In this document: piece after piece, positions 18,477-27,613 of the stretch | How the letters are laid out: every line of letters begins with the position of its first letter | How positions within the stretch are numbered: the first letter of the stretch is position 1 | Assembly (NCBI GenBank): GCA_027013105.1 | Contig: JALUYG010000246.1 | Coordinates: 1 to 49,531 of the forward strand | Direction of reading: 5' to 3' | Source of the DNA: Mariprofundus sp. | Lineage (GTDB): Bacteria > Pseudomonadota > Zetaproteobacteria > Mariprofundales > Mariprofundaceae | DNA: 49,531 nt | The notes under the pieces: model-generated | Seen by the model: only the letters and a program-made list of their open reading frames with translations | Told to the model about the DNA's origin: nothing | Database searches by the model: none | Program-made: the position numbers and the translations under genes

Positions 18477-20006
18477 TCACGCCAGCTTGTCGTCGGCAAT
18501 ATGGTAGGTGGGATCTTCCTTGATATTGACTTCAACCAGATCGGCGGCGGTGCTCAGCAACTGCCGGCATTCGGGACTCAGATGTTTCAGGTGCAGATGT
18601 TTCCCGGCCTGTTTATAGCGTTCGGCCAGATTGTCGATCGCCTCGATGGCGGAATGGTCGGCAATGCGCGACATGGCGCAATCGATGTACACATTGTCGG
18701 GATCGTTGTCGGGATCAAACAGCTCATTGAAGCGGTGCGCCGATGCAAAGAACAGCGGCCCGTGCACCCGATAGACGCGCGAACCGTCGTCGCGATCCTC
18801 GGTGATGACATAGATGTGACGCGCCTGCTTCCAGGCGAACACCAGCGCCGAGGCGATCACGCCGATAATCACGGCGGTCGCCAGATTGGTGAACACAGTC
18901 ACCACGGCCACCAGAATGCCGACAAACGAATCTTCGCGCGGAATCTTTTTCAGCAGGTTGAAGCTGCCCCACTCAAAGGTGCCAATCACCACCATGAACA
19001 TCAACCCGACCAGCGCCGCCACCGGCACCATGGCAATCAGCCCGGAGGCGAACATGATGAATATCAGCAGAAACAGCGCCGCAGCGATGCCGGAAAGATT
19101 ACGCAGACCGCCGGATGTGACATTGATCATGGTCTGCCCGATCATGGCGCAGCCGCCCATGCCGCCGAAAAAGCCATTCACCGTATTGGCCAGCCCCTGC
19201 CCGATGGAGACGCGATTACCCTGACCGCGCGTGCCGGTCATCTCATCGACCACGCTCATTGTCAGCAGCGATTCGATCAAGCCGACGCCGGCCAGAATGA
19301 AAGCGTAGGGCAGGATAATCTGCAGCGTTTCCAGATTGAACGGCACCGACGGCAGATGAAAAGCCGGAAAGCCGCCGCTGATATCGGCAATATCGCCGAC
19401 GGTTTTGGTGTCCAGCCCGCCGAAAATCACGATCAGGCTGATGGTGATAATCGCGGCCAGACCGGCCGGAATAGCGCGGGTGATTTTGGGCAGGAGATAC
19501 ATGATCGCCATGGTCAACGCCACCAGCCCCAGCATGATCAACAGCGGCGAGCCGGAGAGCCAGTGCAGCGACCCGTCTGCGGCGCGGCTTTTGAACTGCT
19601 CCATCTGGGCCAGAAAGATAACGATAGCCAGGCCGTTCACAAAACCGAGCATCACCGGGTACGGCACCATACGGATGTATTTACCGAAACGGGCCGCGCC
19701 GAACATCATCTGCAGCAACCCGGTCAGCACCATGGTGGCAAAGAGATATTCGACGCCGTGCTGCGACACCAGCGCCACCATCACCACAGCCATCGAACCG
19801 GTTGCACCGGAAATCATGCCGGGGCGACCGCCGACCAGCGAAGTCACCAGCCCCATCAGAAATGCGCCGTAGAGCCCTACCAGTGGATTCACGCCGGCGA
19901 CAAAAGCGAAGGCGACAGCCTCGGGCACCAGCGCAAAGGCCACGGTCAGGCCGGAGAGAATATCGTCTTTGGCTCTGGCGGCGTGGTCGTAATATATCTG
20001 AAACAT
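18477..20006 (-). CDS. SulP family anion permease with STAS domain
   Basis: This 509-residue permease has the SulP signature near the N-terminus (DILSGLTVAFALVPEAVAFA and GLYGAFLMGLVTSLVGGRPG), followed by ISGATGSMAVVM. GGMGGCAMIGQTMINVTSGG in the second half is a further family motif. A cytoplasmic STAS domain occupies about residues 415-509 (RVYRVHGPLFFASAHRFNELF). SulP proteins carry sulfate, bicarbonate or other anions; this shorter type is often proposed to be a bicarbonate or sodium-anion carrier, but the substrate cannot be read here. The ATG is preceded by GAGGAG. The gene downstream of the histidine kinase gene is this one, with about 97 bases between them. Confidence 0.9.
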   Translation of the reverse strand: MFQIYYDHAARAKDDILSGLTVAFALVPEAVAFAFVAGVNPLVGLYGAFLMGLVTSLVGGRPGMISGATGSMAVVMVALVSQHGVEYLFATMVLTGLLQMMFGAARFGKYIRMVPYPVMLGFVNGLAIVIFLAQMEQFKSRAADGSLHWLSGSPLLIMLGLVALTMAIMYLLPKITRAIPAGLAAIITISLIVIFGGLDTKTVGDIADISGGFPAFHLPSVPFNLETLQIILPYAFILAGVGLIESLLTMSVVDEMTGTRGQGNRVSIGQGLANTVNGFFGGMGGCAMIGQTMINVTSGGLRNLSGIAAALFLLIFIMFASGLIAMVPVAALVGLMFMVVIGTFEWGSFNLLKKIPREDSFVGILVAVVTVFTNLATAVIIGVIASALVFAWKQARHIYVITEDRDDGSRVYRVHGPLFFASAHRFNELFDPDNDPDNVYIDCAMSRIADHSAIEAIDNLAERYKQAGKHLHLKHLSPECRQLLSTAADLVEVNIKEDPTYHIADDKLA

Positions 20007-20103
20007 GCAAACTCCTCGGGGCGCGGCACTCTAGGACAGCCCCCCGAGCTTGCAAGGCAAACAGGCGCGCTCACCCACATGGACGTCGTGTTTCAGAATA
20101 CCG

Positions 20104-22347
20104 TTAAGTGGTGGCCGAATGATGCTGCTGGATGGCCCGCTCTACCGCCTGACTCAGCGCAGGAATATGGAATGGTTTCTCCAGAATCTCGCAGTTGCCG
20201 CTGAAAATATCCGTGGCGTGCGGGTAGGTTTGATCATACGCGGTGAAAAACAGAAATGGCGTGCCGGGCTGCAGCTTCTGAATACGCCGATACAATTCAA
20301 CGCCGCCTATTCCCGGCATCACCACATCGGTCAGCACCAACTGAATCACATCCCGGTGCTGACGAAAAATTCGCATCGCCTCTTCGCCGCTATGGGCCGC
20401 CAGCGTGAGATAACCCAACTCCGTCAGCACATCACAACAGGAGTCCAGAAACATCGCCTCGTCATCGATCACCAGCACCGTCTCCTTGTGGCCGTGGGTA
20501 ATCGTATTGTTCTCCCGATCTTCAACCTGCTGCGTTAGCGGCAGATAGAGATGGAAGGCGGCGCCCTCATTTTCACTGCTTTCAACATCGATATAACCGC
20601 CGATCTGGCGTACATAGCCATAAACCATCGGCAGCCCCAGCCCTGTGCCTGCGCCCACCTCGCTGGTGGTGAAGAATGGTTCAAAAATGCGCTGGCGCAC
20701 CTCATCCGACATGCCGCAGCCATTATCCGACACCCGAATATGCACCAGCTTCCTGCCGCCTGCGCCTTTGAAACGGCTGGCAAAATCGGCGCCTGCTTCA
20801 AAACAGGAGAGGCGGATCGCGATCTCCGGATGCGCCGTCTTTGCTGTGGCATTGATGGCGTTCTCAATCAACTGCATGAGCGCCTCCTGCAGTTTGGTCA
20901 CATCGGCATGCACGGTGCAGTTTGCAGGCTCGGCAGCGTCCTCATCGATCGTCAGGCTAAAGGCCCGACCGCCACCCAGCATCGGCAACACATGGCTCCG
21001 AAACTGATGCAGAAAATCTGTCATCACCACCGGACCCGGCGTCAGGTTGCTCTGCAGCGCAAAGGCCAGCATCTGTTCAATCATTGTGGCGGCATGATCG
21101 ATCAGTTTCTCAATCCGCTCAATCCGCTCAGTGGTCATCGGATCATCCGGCCGGGCCTTAACCAGAAACAGGTTGCCATTCATACCGGCCAGCGCATTGT
21201 TGAATTCATGCGCAATGCCGCCCACCAGCGTGGCTGTCGCTTTCATGCGCTGCGCCAGTTCCAGCTTCTCGGCCTGCTGCTTCTGACGCTCCTTGCGACT
21301 GCTGATATCATTGATGATGCCATACACTGCCGCCAGCTCGCCTGCGCTGTTATAGGAGAGCGTAACTGTTTCACCGAACCAGCGGAGCTGGTCGCCCGAC
21401 ATCGCCTGATAGGCGAAATCGATGCCCGGCTCTCTTTTATTGACTGCCGCCTGCAGGCGCTGGCGGTTAATACGCGCCTGCGCCGGCGATTGCAGCCACG
21501 ACCATAACCGCGCCGAGGTTAAACCCTCAACACTGCTCGACAGCAGGCTCTCGGCCTTATCGGAGACCCCCGTATAGCACGCGGCATCCTCAGACCACCA
21601 GAAACAGCCCGGCAACGCCTCCATCAGATTCAGAAACTGCATCTTCATCACATCATGACGCTGCTGAAGCTGTTCATACACCGCCATCGCCCGGGCAATT
21701 TCCTGTGGCATACTGGCGGCGAAATCATCCGGCGGCCGATTCTCCATGGCGCTGCTCAGACTATCCACCGGGCTGACGAGCCGCCGTCCAAGCACAAAAT
21801 GCAACGCTTTGATGGAGATCAGCAGCAGCACCATCATCAACACCAGAGTGAACTCTGTCGTCATTGTCAGCGACGCCGTCGTTGATGAGCTATCCATCAC
21901 CATGACCAGCGTATCGGGGCGGCCATACAATTTGCGGCTATAGAGATAGAGCGCCGGATCAGCTTCGACGCTCCTTCTGAGCCGCTCATAATCATGCAAC
22001 CCTGCAGCGCCGGCAAGCCCCGGCAGTTGATCTCCCACGGCGATATAGCGAATACCGTTCGCATCGATCAGCGCCACCGCCGCCACAGATGCATCGTGGG
22101 TATAGGCTTTCAGTTCCGCCTTGACCGGCGCATCGATGGGCGCAGCCCGCCCGCGCTCCAGCAACTGACTCAGTTCAGACGCAGCCGATGCCATTTTCTG
22201 ATCGGCGTCCCGATTGATCAGAAATGTTTCGATATCATGGAAGAAAACGTAAATCCCCAGCCCCAGCAACAGAAAGAAGCAGATCCCCCAGAGCGCAACC
22301 GTCTCGGTCAGCTGATTTTTCAGCGTACTGCTTTTCGTAAAGATCAC
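20104..22347 (-). CDS. Hybrid sensor histidine kinase with C-terminal receiver
   Basis: This is a 747-residue inner-membrane kinase. Transmembrane segments at about 18-36 and 163-187 flank a periplasmic sensor region. A PAS-like domain (about 230-350, EALPGCFWWSEDAACYTG) is followed by the dimerisation/phosphoacceptor region with His in GGIAHEFNNALAGMNGN (about residue 379). The ATPase domain has NAINATAKTA, DNGCGMSDEV and GLGLPMVYGYV. The receiver domain at the end has the phosphoacceptor Asp in LVLTDVVMPG (about residue 675). GTG 22347 is supported by GGAGGGG upstream. There is no separate response regulator nearby; output may pass through a phosphotransfer protein. The signal is unknown. 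Confidence 0.9.
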   Translation of the reverse strand: MIFTKSSTLKNQLTETVALWGICFFLLLGLGIYVFFHDIETFLINRDADQKMASAASELSQLLERGRAAPIDAPVKAELKAYTHDASVAAVALIDANGIRYIAVGDQLPGLAGAAGLHDYERLRRSVEADPALYLYSRKLYGRPDTLVMVMDSSSTTASLTMTTEFTLVLMMVLLLISIKALHFVLGRRLVSPVDSLSSAMENRPPDDFAASMPQEIARAMAVYEQLQQRHDVMKMQFLNLMEALPGCFWWSEDAACYTGVSDKAESLLSSSVEGLTSARLWSWLQSPAQARINRQRLQAAVNKREPGIDFAYQAMSGDQLRWFGETVTLSYNSAGELAAVYGIINDISSRKERQKQQAEKLELAQRMKATATLVGGIAHEFNNALAGMNGNLFLVKARPDDPMTTERIERIEKLIDHAATMIEQMLAFALQSNLTPGPVVMTDFLHQFRSHVLPMLGGGRAFSLTIDEDAAEPANCTVHADVTKLQEALMQLIENAINATAKTAHPEIAIRLSCFEAGADFASRFKGAGGRKLVHIRVSDNGCGMSDEVRQRIFEPFFTTSEVGAGTGLGLPMVYGYVRQIGGYIDVESSENEGAAFHLYLPLTQQVEDRENNTITHGHKETVLVIDDEAMFLDSCCDVLTELGYLTLAAHSGEEAMRIFRQHRDVIQLVLTDVVMPGIGGVELYRRIQKLQPGTPFLFFTAYDQTYPHATDIFSGNCEILEKPFHIPALSQAVERAIQQHHSATT

Positions 22348-22483
22348 GCATCCCCTCCAAGTAGAAAACGAGTCAAACTATGGAACCGGCCCGAACTGTC
22401 AACCACAACTGCGGCATAAGAATTTAGAAGATGCATTTGGGGAAAACACAGGAACTTCCATGAACTCACTTTTAAAATTGCAT

Positions 22484-23659
22484 TTACAGCATAAACTGTA
22501 AAGTTTTATTTCGTTGTCTTATCAGGCCGATGAGTGCAAATAAAGGCAAAAGAAGCATAACCGGATCAAAAGGAGAGGATGAATTGATAGAACAACCGCC
22601 TCCGCCGACTGCAGATGCAGCGACTACAGGTGCCGTTACCGTTACATTAATCGTTACTACGCCAGATTTTTGTGGCGTGCCGTTGTCTGTCACTGTTACC
22701 ACAAAGCTGTCTGTACCTGTATAACCTGTATTTGGCGTGTAGCCAGTCACTCCCACAGCATTGACAGATGCTGTTCCATGCATTGCCGTTGTAGAGATAA
22801 TATAGGTGTGAGTGTCCCTTGCATTAGGGTCATTGGCTATAATCTGGCTTGTGCCTGACCTGTTTGAAGGTGTTGTGATAGCCTGCGCTGTTGGAACGGG
22901 AGGGCGATTGATACTATTCACTGGTATATAACTCACCTGATCCACCTGAACCTGTAGCGGTGCATTATAGGTAAAGGCGCCACTCCAGAGGTTAACGCCT
23001 GTTGCCGCCCACAAATTCATAAAAATATGCTGGGCATAACTGGGTAATGTAACACCACCCCCTGCCAACACGCTATGCTTTAATATGCCGTCAATGTACC
23101 AATTAATCGCATTGGGCAACCATTCAATCATATAGTCATGAAAAGCCAGGGAAGCATCAAAGCCCAGAGGGAGCAATACTTCGTGACCCCCTACACCTGC
23201 AGTGAAATAATTAATTTGTACTTTTGTGGTGTCTTTACCTAAAAACTCGAAATCGATTTCATCATGAGGTTGCCCATCGCTTGGACCTGTGTATAAGAAC
23301 AGGCTGGTGATTATGCCACTGGCTTTGACCGCCTTTGCACGGAAACTCACTTGCCCATGCGAGACAAAGTCTACACTACGATATTCACCGGATGCGTAAG
23401 GTTGATTCGAGCACGTAGTGGAAATCAAGCTACAACCCGGTTGGTTGTCCAACTGTAAAGTCAGTCGCCCGTTTACAAATGAAATGTGATCAGAGCGCCA
23501 CCCCACCTGAAAGGGCGCACCATTGCTCCAGCCATTGGACTGTTGCCATAAGAGAGGATCATGGGCAGCCATCGGAGCCGTAAATGATCTATTTATCACA
23601 GCAGCATATGCCGGACTCATCCATACTATGAATATACTAATGGATATGATGCGAATCAC
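22484..23659 (-). CDS. Secreted GH16 glycoside hydrolase with Ig-like domain and sorting-type C-terminus
   Basis: The signal peptide MIRIISISIFIVWMSPAYA starts at GTG 23659, which has AAGGAG upstream; an ATG 8 codons earlier is an alternative. The GH16 beta-jelly-roll domain carries the catalytic EIDFEF (Glu134, Asp136, Glu138), so the protein probably cleaves a beta-glucan or galactan-type polysaccharide. A cadherin/Ig-like domain follows (YTPNTGYTGTDSFVVTVTDN). The C-terminus has a Gly run plus Cys (GGGGCS), a hydrophobic helix (LLLPLFALIGLI) and a basic end (RQRNK). This three-part pattern resembles JDVT-CTERM or GlyGly-CTERM protein-sorting signals. The gene is more AT-rich than its neighbours, which may mean transfer. 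Confidence 0.85.
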   Translation of the reverse strand: MIRIISISIFIVWMSPAYAAVINRSFTAPMAAHDPLLWQQSNGWSNGAPFQVGWRSDHISFVNGRLTLQLDNQPGCSLISTTCSNQPYASGEYRSVDFVSHGQVSFRAKAVKASGIITSLFLYTGPSDGQPHDEIDFEFLGKDTTKVQINYFTAGVGGHEVLLPLGFDASLAFHDYMIEWLPNAINWYIDGILKHSVLAGGGVTLPSYAQHIFMNLWAATGVNLWSGAFTYNAPLQVQVDQVSYIPVNSINRPPVPTAQAITTPSNRSGTSQIIANDPNARDTHTYIISTTAMHGTASVNAVGVTGYTPNTGYTGTDSFVVTVTDNGTPQKSGVVTINVTVTAPVVAASAVGGGGCSINSSSPFDPVMLLLPLFALIGLIRQRNKTLQFML

Positions 23660-23860
23660 CTCTTTCTCCTTTTTGAAAACCATTATGATCGGGGAAAACT
23701 GAAACAGAATAGTGCCGGGCTAGGGGAGGTACATGTATTTAAAGCCATGCAGCATTTCAACTCTGTGCAGAAGCAACATACAACTGTCATCTGTTCTTCC
23801 GGCTGTTTTTACGCAAAATTTTTACAAAGTTCAAGTCAACTATTTGGCCAGCATTCGGCA

Positions 23861-23896
23861 ACCAAAAAGGCAGAGGATAACCCCTGCCTTTTTGGT
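23861..23896. terminator. Bidirectional terminator hairpin
   Basis: ACCAAAAAGGCAG (23861-23873) pairs perfectly with CTGCCTTTTTGGT (23884-23896) across a 10-base loop. On the minus strand it lies downstream of the thioredoxin gene, and T runs are present on both strands within the stem. Confidence 0.8.
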
Positions 23897-23927
23897 GTGA
23901 ATGAAAGAATCAGCCCGGTACGGGTGA

Positions 23928-24260
23928 TTAATCCAGATGTTCGTCGATAAATTCGATCAGCTTGGCTTTGTTGACCGCGCCGACTTTCGTGCCCTGCACA
24001 TTGCCACCGGAAAACAGCATCAGGGTGGGAATGCCGCGCACGCCGTATTTGCCCGGCGTATTGGGATTGTCGTCGATATTGATTTTGGCGATGGTGACCT
24101 GACCTTGCTTCTCGCTGGCCACTTCGTCCAGAATCGGCGCGATTTGTTTGCACGGGCCGCACCATGGCGCCCAGAAATCAACAACGACAGGGCCGGACGC
24201 TTTCAACACATCGGCATCAAAGCTTTCGTCGCTAACATGAATAATTAAATCTGAAGACAT
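23928..24260 (-). CDS. trxA: Thioredoxin
   Basis: This 110-residue protein is a cytoplasmic disulfide reductase. The active site WCGPC lies in [18 protein letters not shown], followed by the cis-Pro motif [11 protein letters not shown]. Length and order match classical thioredoxin 1. I chose ATG 24260, which has GAGGAAA upstream; the frame stays open to 24320 but those extra 20 residues are not thioredoxin-like. It is transcribed divergently from the methyltransferase gene and has a strong terminator at its 3' end. Confidence 0.96.
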   Translation of the reverse strand: MSSDLIIHVSDESFDADVLKASGPVVVDFWAPWCGPCKQIAPILDEVASEKQGQVTIAKINIDDNPNTPGKYGVRGIPTLMLFSGGNVQGTKVGAVNKAKLIEFIDEHLD

Positions 24261-24322
24261 ATCGTTTCCTCGTTTATGATGGAATGAACGAAACGTAGTC
24301 CGGGGGGATAACAGCGTCAACC

Positions 24323-25462
24323 ATGGCCAGACAACGCGCTTTATACGACATCATCCGACAACGGCTGCAGCAGGCCGGCGGTTTTCTGCCGTTCGATCAA
24401 TTTATGCAGGCGGCGCTCTACGAACCGGAGCTGGGTTATTATGAAACAAAAACGGTCTTCGGCGAACAGGGAGATTTTGTCACCGCCTCCGAACTCGGCC
24501 CGTGGTCGACGCTGGCCATGGCCGATCTGGTGTTTGACGCATGGCGACAGATGGACGAACCGGAGTGCTGGACATTGATCGAACAGGGTTCCGGCTCCGG
24601 CCGGCAGCTGGCTTCCCTGCTCGATCTGCTCAGCCAGTTTACTATGCAGCAGCCCGATACCGTAATTTCAGTCGAGCGCTGCGCGCAGCTCAGAGCGCGG
24701 CAAAGCCAGCTGTTTGAGGAGAAACAGTTATCCGTCCAGATCGAATCGGCGCTGGAGAATGTGGGCGGCATGAAGCATGTGGTCTACTTCAGTAATGAGT
24801 TACCCGACGCCTTTCCGGTGCGCTGTTTTCATTATCATAACGGCGCTTTTTTTGAGCGCGGCGTGGGCTTGAATGGTAATGCCTTTGGCTGGCGCGATGC
24901 ACTCGAGCCGATGCAGGATGCTCCCGATATCGCGCCAGAACTGATCGCTGCATGGCCGGATGATTATATCTCCGAGTGGAATCCGGCCCTCTCCGCATGG
25001 CAGCAACAGCTCAGCCGCATCATCGTTAGCGGTTTCGTGTTCACGGTCGATTACGGCTATTCGCAGCGGGAGTATTATCGACAGGCGCGCGTCGAAGGCA
25101 CGCTGTTGGCGCATGTCGGGCAAACCGCCTGCGAAGATGTGTTATCCGCGCCGGGTAGCCGCGATATCACCGCCCATGTCGATTTCACCGCCCTGGTTCA
25201 GGCTGGCCGCCGTGCCGGACTGGAGCCGCTGTTATGGATGAGCCAGGGCGGCTGGCTGGGCCAATCGCCATCGGTGCAATCGCTGATTCAATCTTTATCC
25301 ACGCAAAATGACAACGTCAGCATGCACCTGATGGCCCACCTGAAACGCATGCTGATGCCGTTCGGCATGGGCGAAGTGTTCAAACTGCTGGTGCAAGCCA
25401 AAGGCGTCCAGGCCGCCAGACCGGCCCATCTGACGCAGTTCGATCACCTGGATGCACTATAA
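24323..25462 (+). CDS. SAM-dependent methyltransferase, MidA/NDUFAF7 (DUF185) family
   Basis: This is a 379-residue protein. The N-terminal [35 protein letters not shown] is the clear signature of the MidA family, and [16 protein letters not shown] is the SAM-binding motif [16 protein letters not shown] is the later conserved block. The mitochondrial relative NDUFAF7 methylates an arginine of a complex I subunit; the bacterial role is not settled. The length is normal. It starts with ATG 24323 without a strong ribosome-binding site. The following 173 bases up to pilP contain no gene that I can see. Confidence 0.85.
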   Translation: MARQRALYDIIRQRLQQAGGFLPFDQFMQAALYEPELGYYETKTVFGEQGDFVTASELGPWSTLAMADLVFDAWRQMDEPECWTLIEQGSGSGRQLASLLDLLSQFTMQQPDTVISVERCAQLRARQSQLFEEKQLSVQIESALENVGGMKHVVYFSNELPDAFPVRCFHYHNGAFFERGVGLNGNAFGWRDALEPMQDAPDIAPELIAAWPDDYISEWNPALSAWQQQLSRIIVSGFVFTVDYGYSQREYYRQARVEGTLLAHVGQTACEDVLSAPGSRDITAHVDFTALVQAGRRAGLEPLLWMSQGGWLGQSPSVQSLIQSLSTQNDNVSMHLMAHLKRMLMPFGMGEVFKLLVQAKGVQAARPAHLTQFDHLDAL

Positions 25463-25635
25463 AGTGAGCCGCCTGCGAAAAAGACCAAAAACAGTTCGTC
25501 GCATAGCATTTGCTCGGATGGCCTGCTACTTGCTACTCTTGCAGTAATCACAATAGAGCCATCATACTTTGCAGATAACTCATTATTCTGCTGTAATTGC
25601 ATGTATGAAGGAATAGCTGACGCAGGGAGGCAAGC

Positions 25636-26133
25636 ATGAAATATCTGACAGGGCTGATTGCGGGACTATGCATGACTGTGACGTCGCTGCTGGCTGCGCC
25701 GGCGCCGGCCACTGTTCAAGCGGACATCCCCGACGCCATGCAGCACATGGTCAAGGCGCCGGAGATCGATTTCGCCAACCTTCGCGACCCCTTCGCCTCC
25801 TATCTTGCCCGCGTGGCTCCGCAGGGGCGCACCACCCTGCACGAAAACCGCATGCGCCTGAACAATCACAAACGCGAAAAGCTGGAGGATTACGATCTCG
25901 ATGCGCTCAAACTGGTGGCCATTTTCAGCATGGGCGGCGAACGTGTCGCCATGATCGAAGATGCGCAGCACAAGGGCTATATCGTCCGTCGCGGCAGCTA
26001 TCTGGGCAAGCATAACGGCAAAATCGAAAAAATTGATGCCGACACCCTCTTTCTCGTCGAACAGGTGCTCAACCCGGCCGGCGACATCATCGACCGGCAG
26101 GTCACCCTGACCATGAAAGAAGTGAACGAATAA
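25636..26133 (+). CDS. pilP: PilP-like type IV pilus assembly lipoprotein family protein
   Basis: This is a 165-residue secreted protein with signal MKYLTGLIAGLCMTVTSLLA. The core matches PilP: FANLRDPFASYL, then LEDYDLDALKLVAIF, YIVRRGSYLGKHNGKI, and a beta-rich end. PilP links the inner-membrane PilNO complex to the PilQ secretin. There is no obvious lipobox Cys after the signal (LLAAPAP), unlike most PilP. The usual pilMNOQ neighbours are absent in this window and nth follows 15 bases downstream, so it is an orphan here. GGGAGG precedes the ATG. Confidence 0.7.
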   Translation: MKYLTGLIAGLCMTVTSLLAAPAPATVQADIPDAMQHMVKAPEIDFANLRDPFASYLARVAPQGRTTLHENRMRLNNHKREKLEDYDLDALKLVAIFSMGGERVAMIEDAQHKGYIVRRGSYLGKHNGKIEKIDADTLFLVEQVLNPAGDIIDRQVTLTMKEVNE

Positions 26134-26148
26134 ACCTTGCCCGCCACC

Positions 26149-26790
26149 ATGACAGCCGCCGAAGTCCGGCGCTTTTTTGAACAGCTGCGAGCCGCCGACC
26201 CGGAGCCGGTCACCGAACTGAACTACAGCAATGAATTCGAACTACTGGCGGCGGTGATGCTCTCGGCCCAGTCCACCGATGTCGGTGTCAATAAGGCGAC
26301 AGCCAAACTCTACCCCGTCGCCAACACACCGCAGGCGATCCTCGATCTCGGTGAGGAGAAGCTGAAAGGCTACATCTCCTCGCTGGGCCTCTACAACAGC
26401 AAGGCGAAACACCTGATTGGCACCTGCGAAATGCTGGTAACAAGGCATGACGGCAACGTGCCGCGCACCCGCAAGGAACTGGAAGCGCTGCCCGGCGTTG
26501 GCCGTAAAACCGCCAATGTGGTGCTCAACGTGCTGTTCGGCGAACCGACCATGGCCGTGGACACCCATATTTTCCGCGTCGGCAACCGCACCGGACTCGC
26601 CCCCGGAAAAACCCCGCTGGATGTCGAAAAAGGGCTACTCAAAGCCATCCCGAAAGAGTTCATGCAGCACGCCCACCACTGGCTGATTCTGCATGGCCGC
26701 TACACCTGCACAGCGCGCAAACCGAAATGCCCGGAGTGCCCTGTCGCCACCGAATGCCACTGGCCGGAAAAATCCACCCCCCTGCAATAA
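26149..26790 (+). CDS. nth: Endonuclease III
   Basis: This is a 213-residue base-excision repair glycosylase/AP lyase. The helix-hairpin-helix motif LPGVGRKTANVVL carries catalytic Lys120, and Asp138 lies in AVDTHIFRVGNR; both numbers match E. coli Nth. Four Cys near the C-terminus (Cys-x6-Cys-x2-Cys-x5-Cys) bind the 4Fe-4S cluster. Length is standard. I chose ATG 26149; TTG 26137 in the same frame, next to the pilP stop, is an alternative adding four residues. Short palindromes begin 11 bases after its stop. Confidence 0.96.
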   Translation: MTAAEVRRFFEQLRAADPEPVTELNYSNEFELLAAVMLSAQSTDVGVNKATAKLYPVANTPQAILDLGEEKLKGYISSLGLYNSKAKHLIGTCEMLVTRHDGNVPRTRKELEALPGVGRKTANVVLNVLFGEPTMAVDTHIFRVGNRTGLAPGKTPLDVEKGLLKAIPKEFMQHAHHWLILHGRYTCTARKPKCPECPVATECHWPEKSTPLQ

Positions 26791-26800
26791 CCCGCCGCCC

Positions 26801-26841
26801 AAAAAGGTGTCAGGCCCAAAAAGGTGTCAGGAACCTTTTTT
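26801..26841. repeat. Palindromic end of the transposase unit, left, with duplicated half
   Basis: A half copy AAAAAGGTGTCAGG (26801-26814) is followed by CCC and a full palindrome: AAAAAGGTGTCAGG (26818-26831) running into AACCTTTTTT (to 26841). The transposase stop codon lies inside it. The AAAAAGGT/ACCTTTTT arms can form a hairpin. Confidence 0.85.
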
Positions 26842-27513
26842 GTTTCTTGGCCTTCCCCTCGACCTGATGGTGGATTGTAAACCAAGCGTGGCTGATGTGT
26901 GTTCAACCCAGGAGTCGCTGCCAAACGGGCGACCACGATTCACGCAACTGCGAATTTGTGTCAGGGCGCTATCCGTATCATGCCGTTCATCGAAGCCGTT
27001 CACCAGAGACAACCAGTGATCGGGCCGCGCTACCGGCCATTGGGCCAATCTGCCTTGAGATATTTCGGAAACCCTCAACCACAGACTGCTCCACCGCCAC
27101 GCTTCTGCTTGCTCCACCAGCCCGGCTCTCAAAGGATTTCTTTCAACATATCGGCACAGCGAAAGAAAGTATGCATTGGACTCCACAACAAACGATTTAA
27201 AACGCCCCTGATACAGGTGTCCGGAACCAATACTCTTTCTGTATGCCCTCCAGCGTTGTGTATGCGTCAGCGTAAGCCAGCCCATAAACCTGGATAGTTC
27301 GCCATCCTTTAATGGTTGCAGCACCAAATGCCAGTGGTTCGGCATAATGCAATAAGACAACACATTCACCTCAAAGCGATCTGCCGCCTGCCACAACACC
27401 CGCTCAAATGCTTTGTAATCGCCTTCCGAGAAAAAAATCTGCTTTCGCTCATTCGAACGATTGATCACATGGTAGATATACCCACCCAAAGCAATTCTCT
27501 TCGGTCGTCCCAT
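26827..27513 (-). CDS. REP-associated tyrosine transposase (RAYT, Y1_Tnp)
   Basis: This is a 228-residue Y1/IS200-like domestic transposase. The N-terminus MGRPKRIALGGYIYHVINRS is typical of RAYTs. The HUH-type metal motif is His60-Trp-His62 in MPNHWHLVLQP, and the catalytic Tyr is probably Tyr115 or Tyr122 in the helix leading to YVERNPLRAGLVE. RAYTs are thought to move or maintain REP palindromes as single-stranded DNA. I chose ATG 27513; the frame extends six codons further upstream. The C-terminus (RNKKGS and stop) is encoded in the flanking palindrome. The gene looks intact. Confidence 0.92.
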   Translation of the reverse strand: MGRPKRIALGGYIYHVINRSNERKQIFFSEGDYKAFERVLWQAADRFEVNVLSYCIMPNHWHLVLQPLKDGELSRFMGWLTLTHTQRWRAYRKSIGSGHLYQGRFKSFVVESNAYFLSLCRYVERNPLRAGLVEQAEAWRWSSLWLRVSEISQGRLAQWPVARPDHWLSLVNGFDERHDTDSALTQIRSCVNRGRPFGSDSWVEHTSATLGLQSTIRSRGRPRNKKGS

Positions 27514-27541
27514 AGATCCAGCATAGCACATTATTCAGAAT

Positions 27542-27566
27542 AAAAAAGGTTCCTGACACCTTTTTT
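27542..27566. repeat. Palindromic end of the transposase unit, right
   Basis: AAAAAAGGTTCCTGAC (27542 onward) runs into ACCTTTTTTGG. It is the reverse complement of the full palindrome at 26818-26841, so the two ends are in inverted orientation around the transposase gene. Confidence 0.85.
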
Positions 27567-27613
27567 GGTCTCCGGGCAGTGATGGATGCGGGCAAACGCG
27601 CTAGAGTTGGCCG

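Larger units (their letters stand above)
26801..27566. mobile_element. REP-associated transposase unit with inverted palindromic ends
   Basis: A single transposase gene (minus strand) is bracketed by GGTGTCAGGAACC palindromes with A/T-rich tails, at 26818-26841 and inverted at 27542-27566. An additional half copy lies at 26801-26814. The unit sits between nth and ribF without breaking either gene. No target-site duplication is evident. Confidence 0.75.

Noticed and set aside
18453-20204. Long plus-strand open frame of 583 codons
   Set aside because: It is the antisense of the SulP gene, is rich in His, Gln and Arg in a non-protein-like way, and has no recognisable motif.
23684-23860. Gene in the gap between the GH16 gene and the terminator
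   Set aside because: Only a short plus-strand frame (23747-23950) exists; it runs through the terminator hairpin and into the thioredoxin 3' end.
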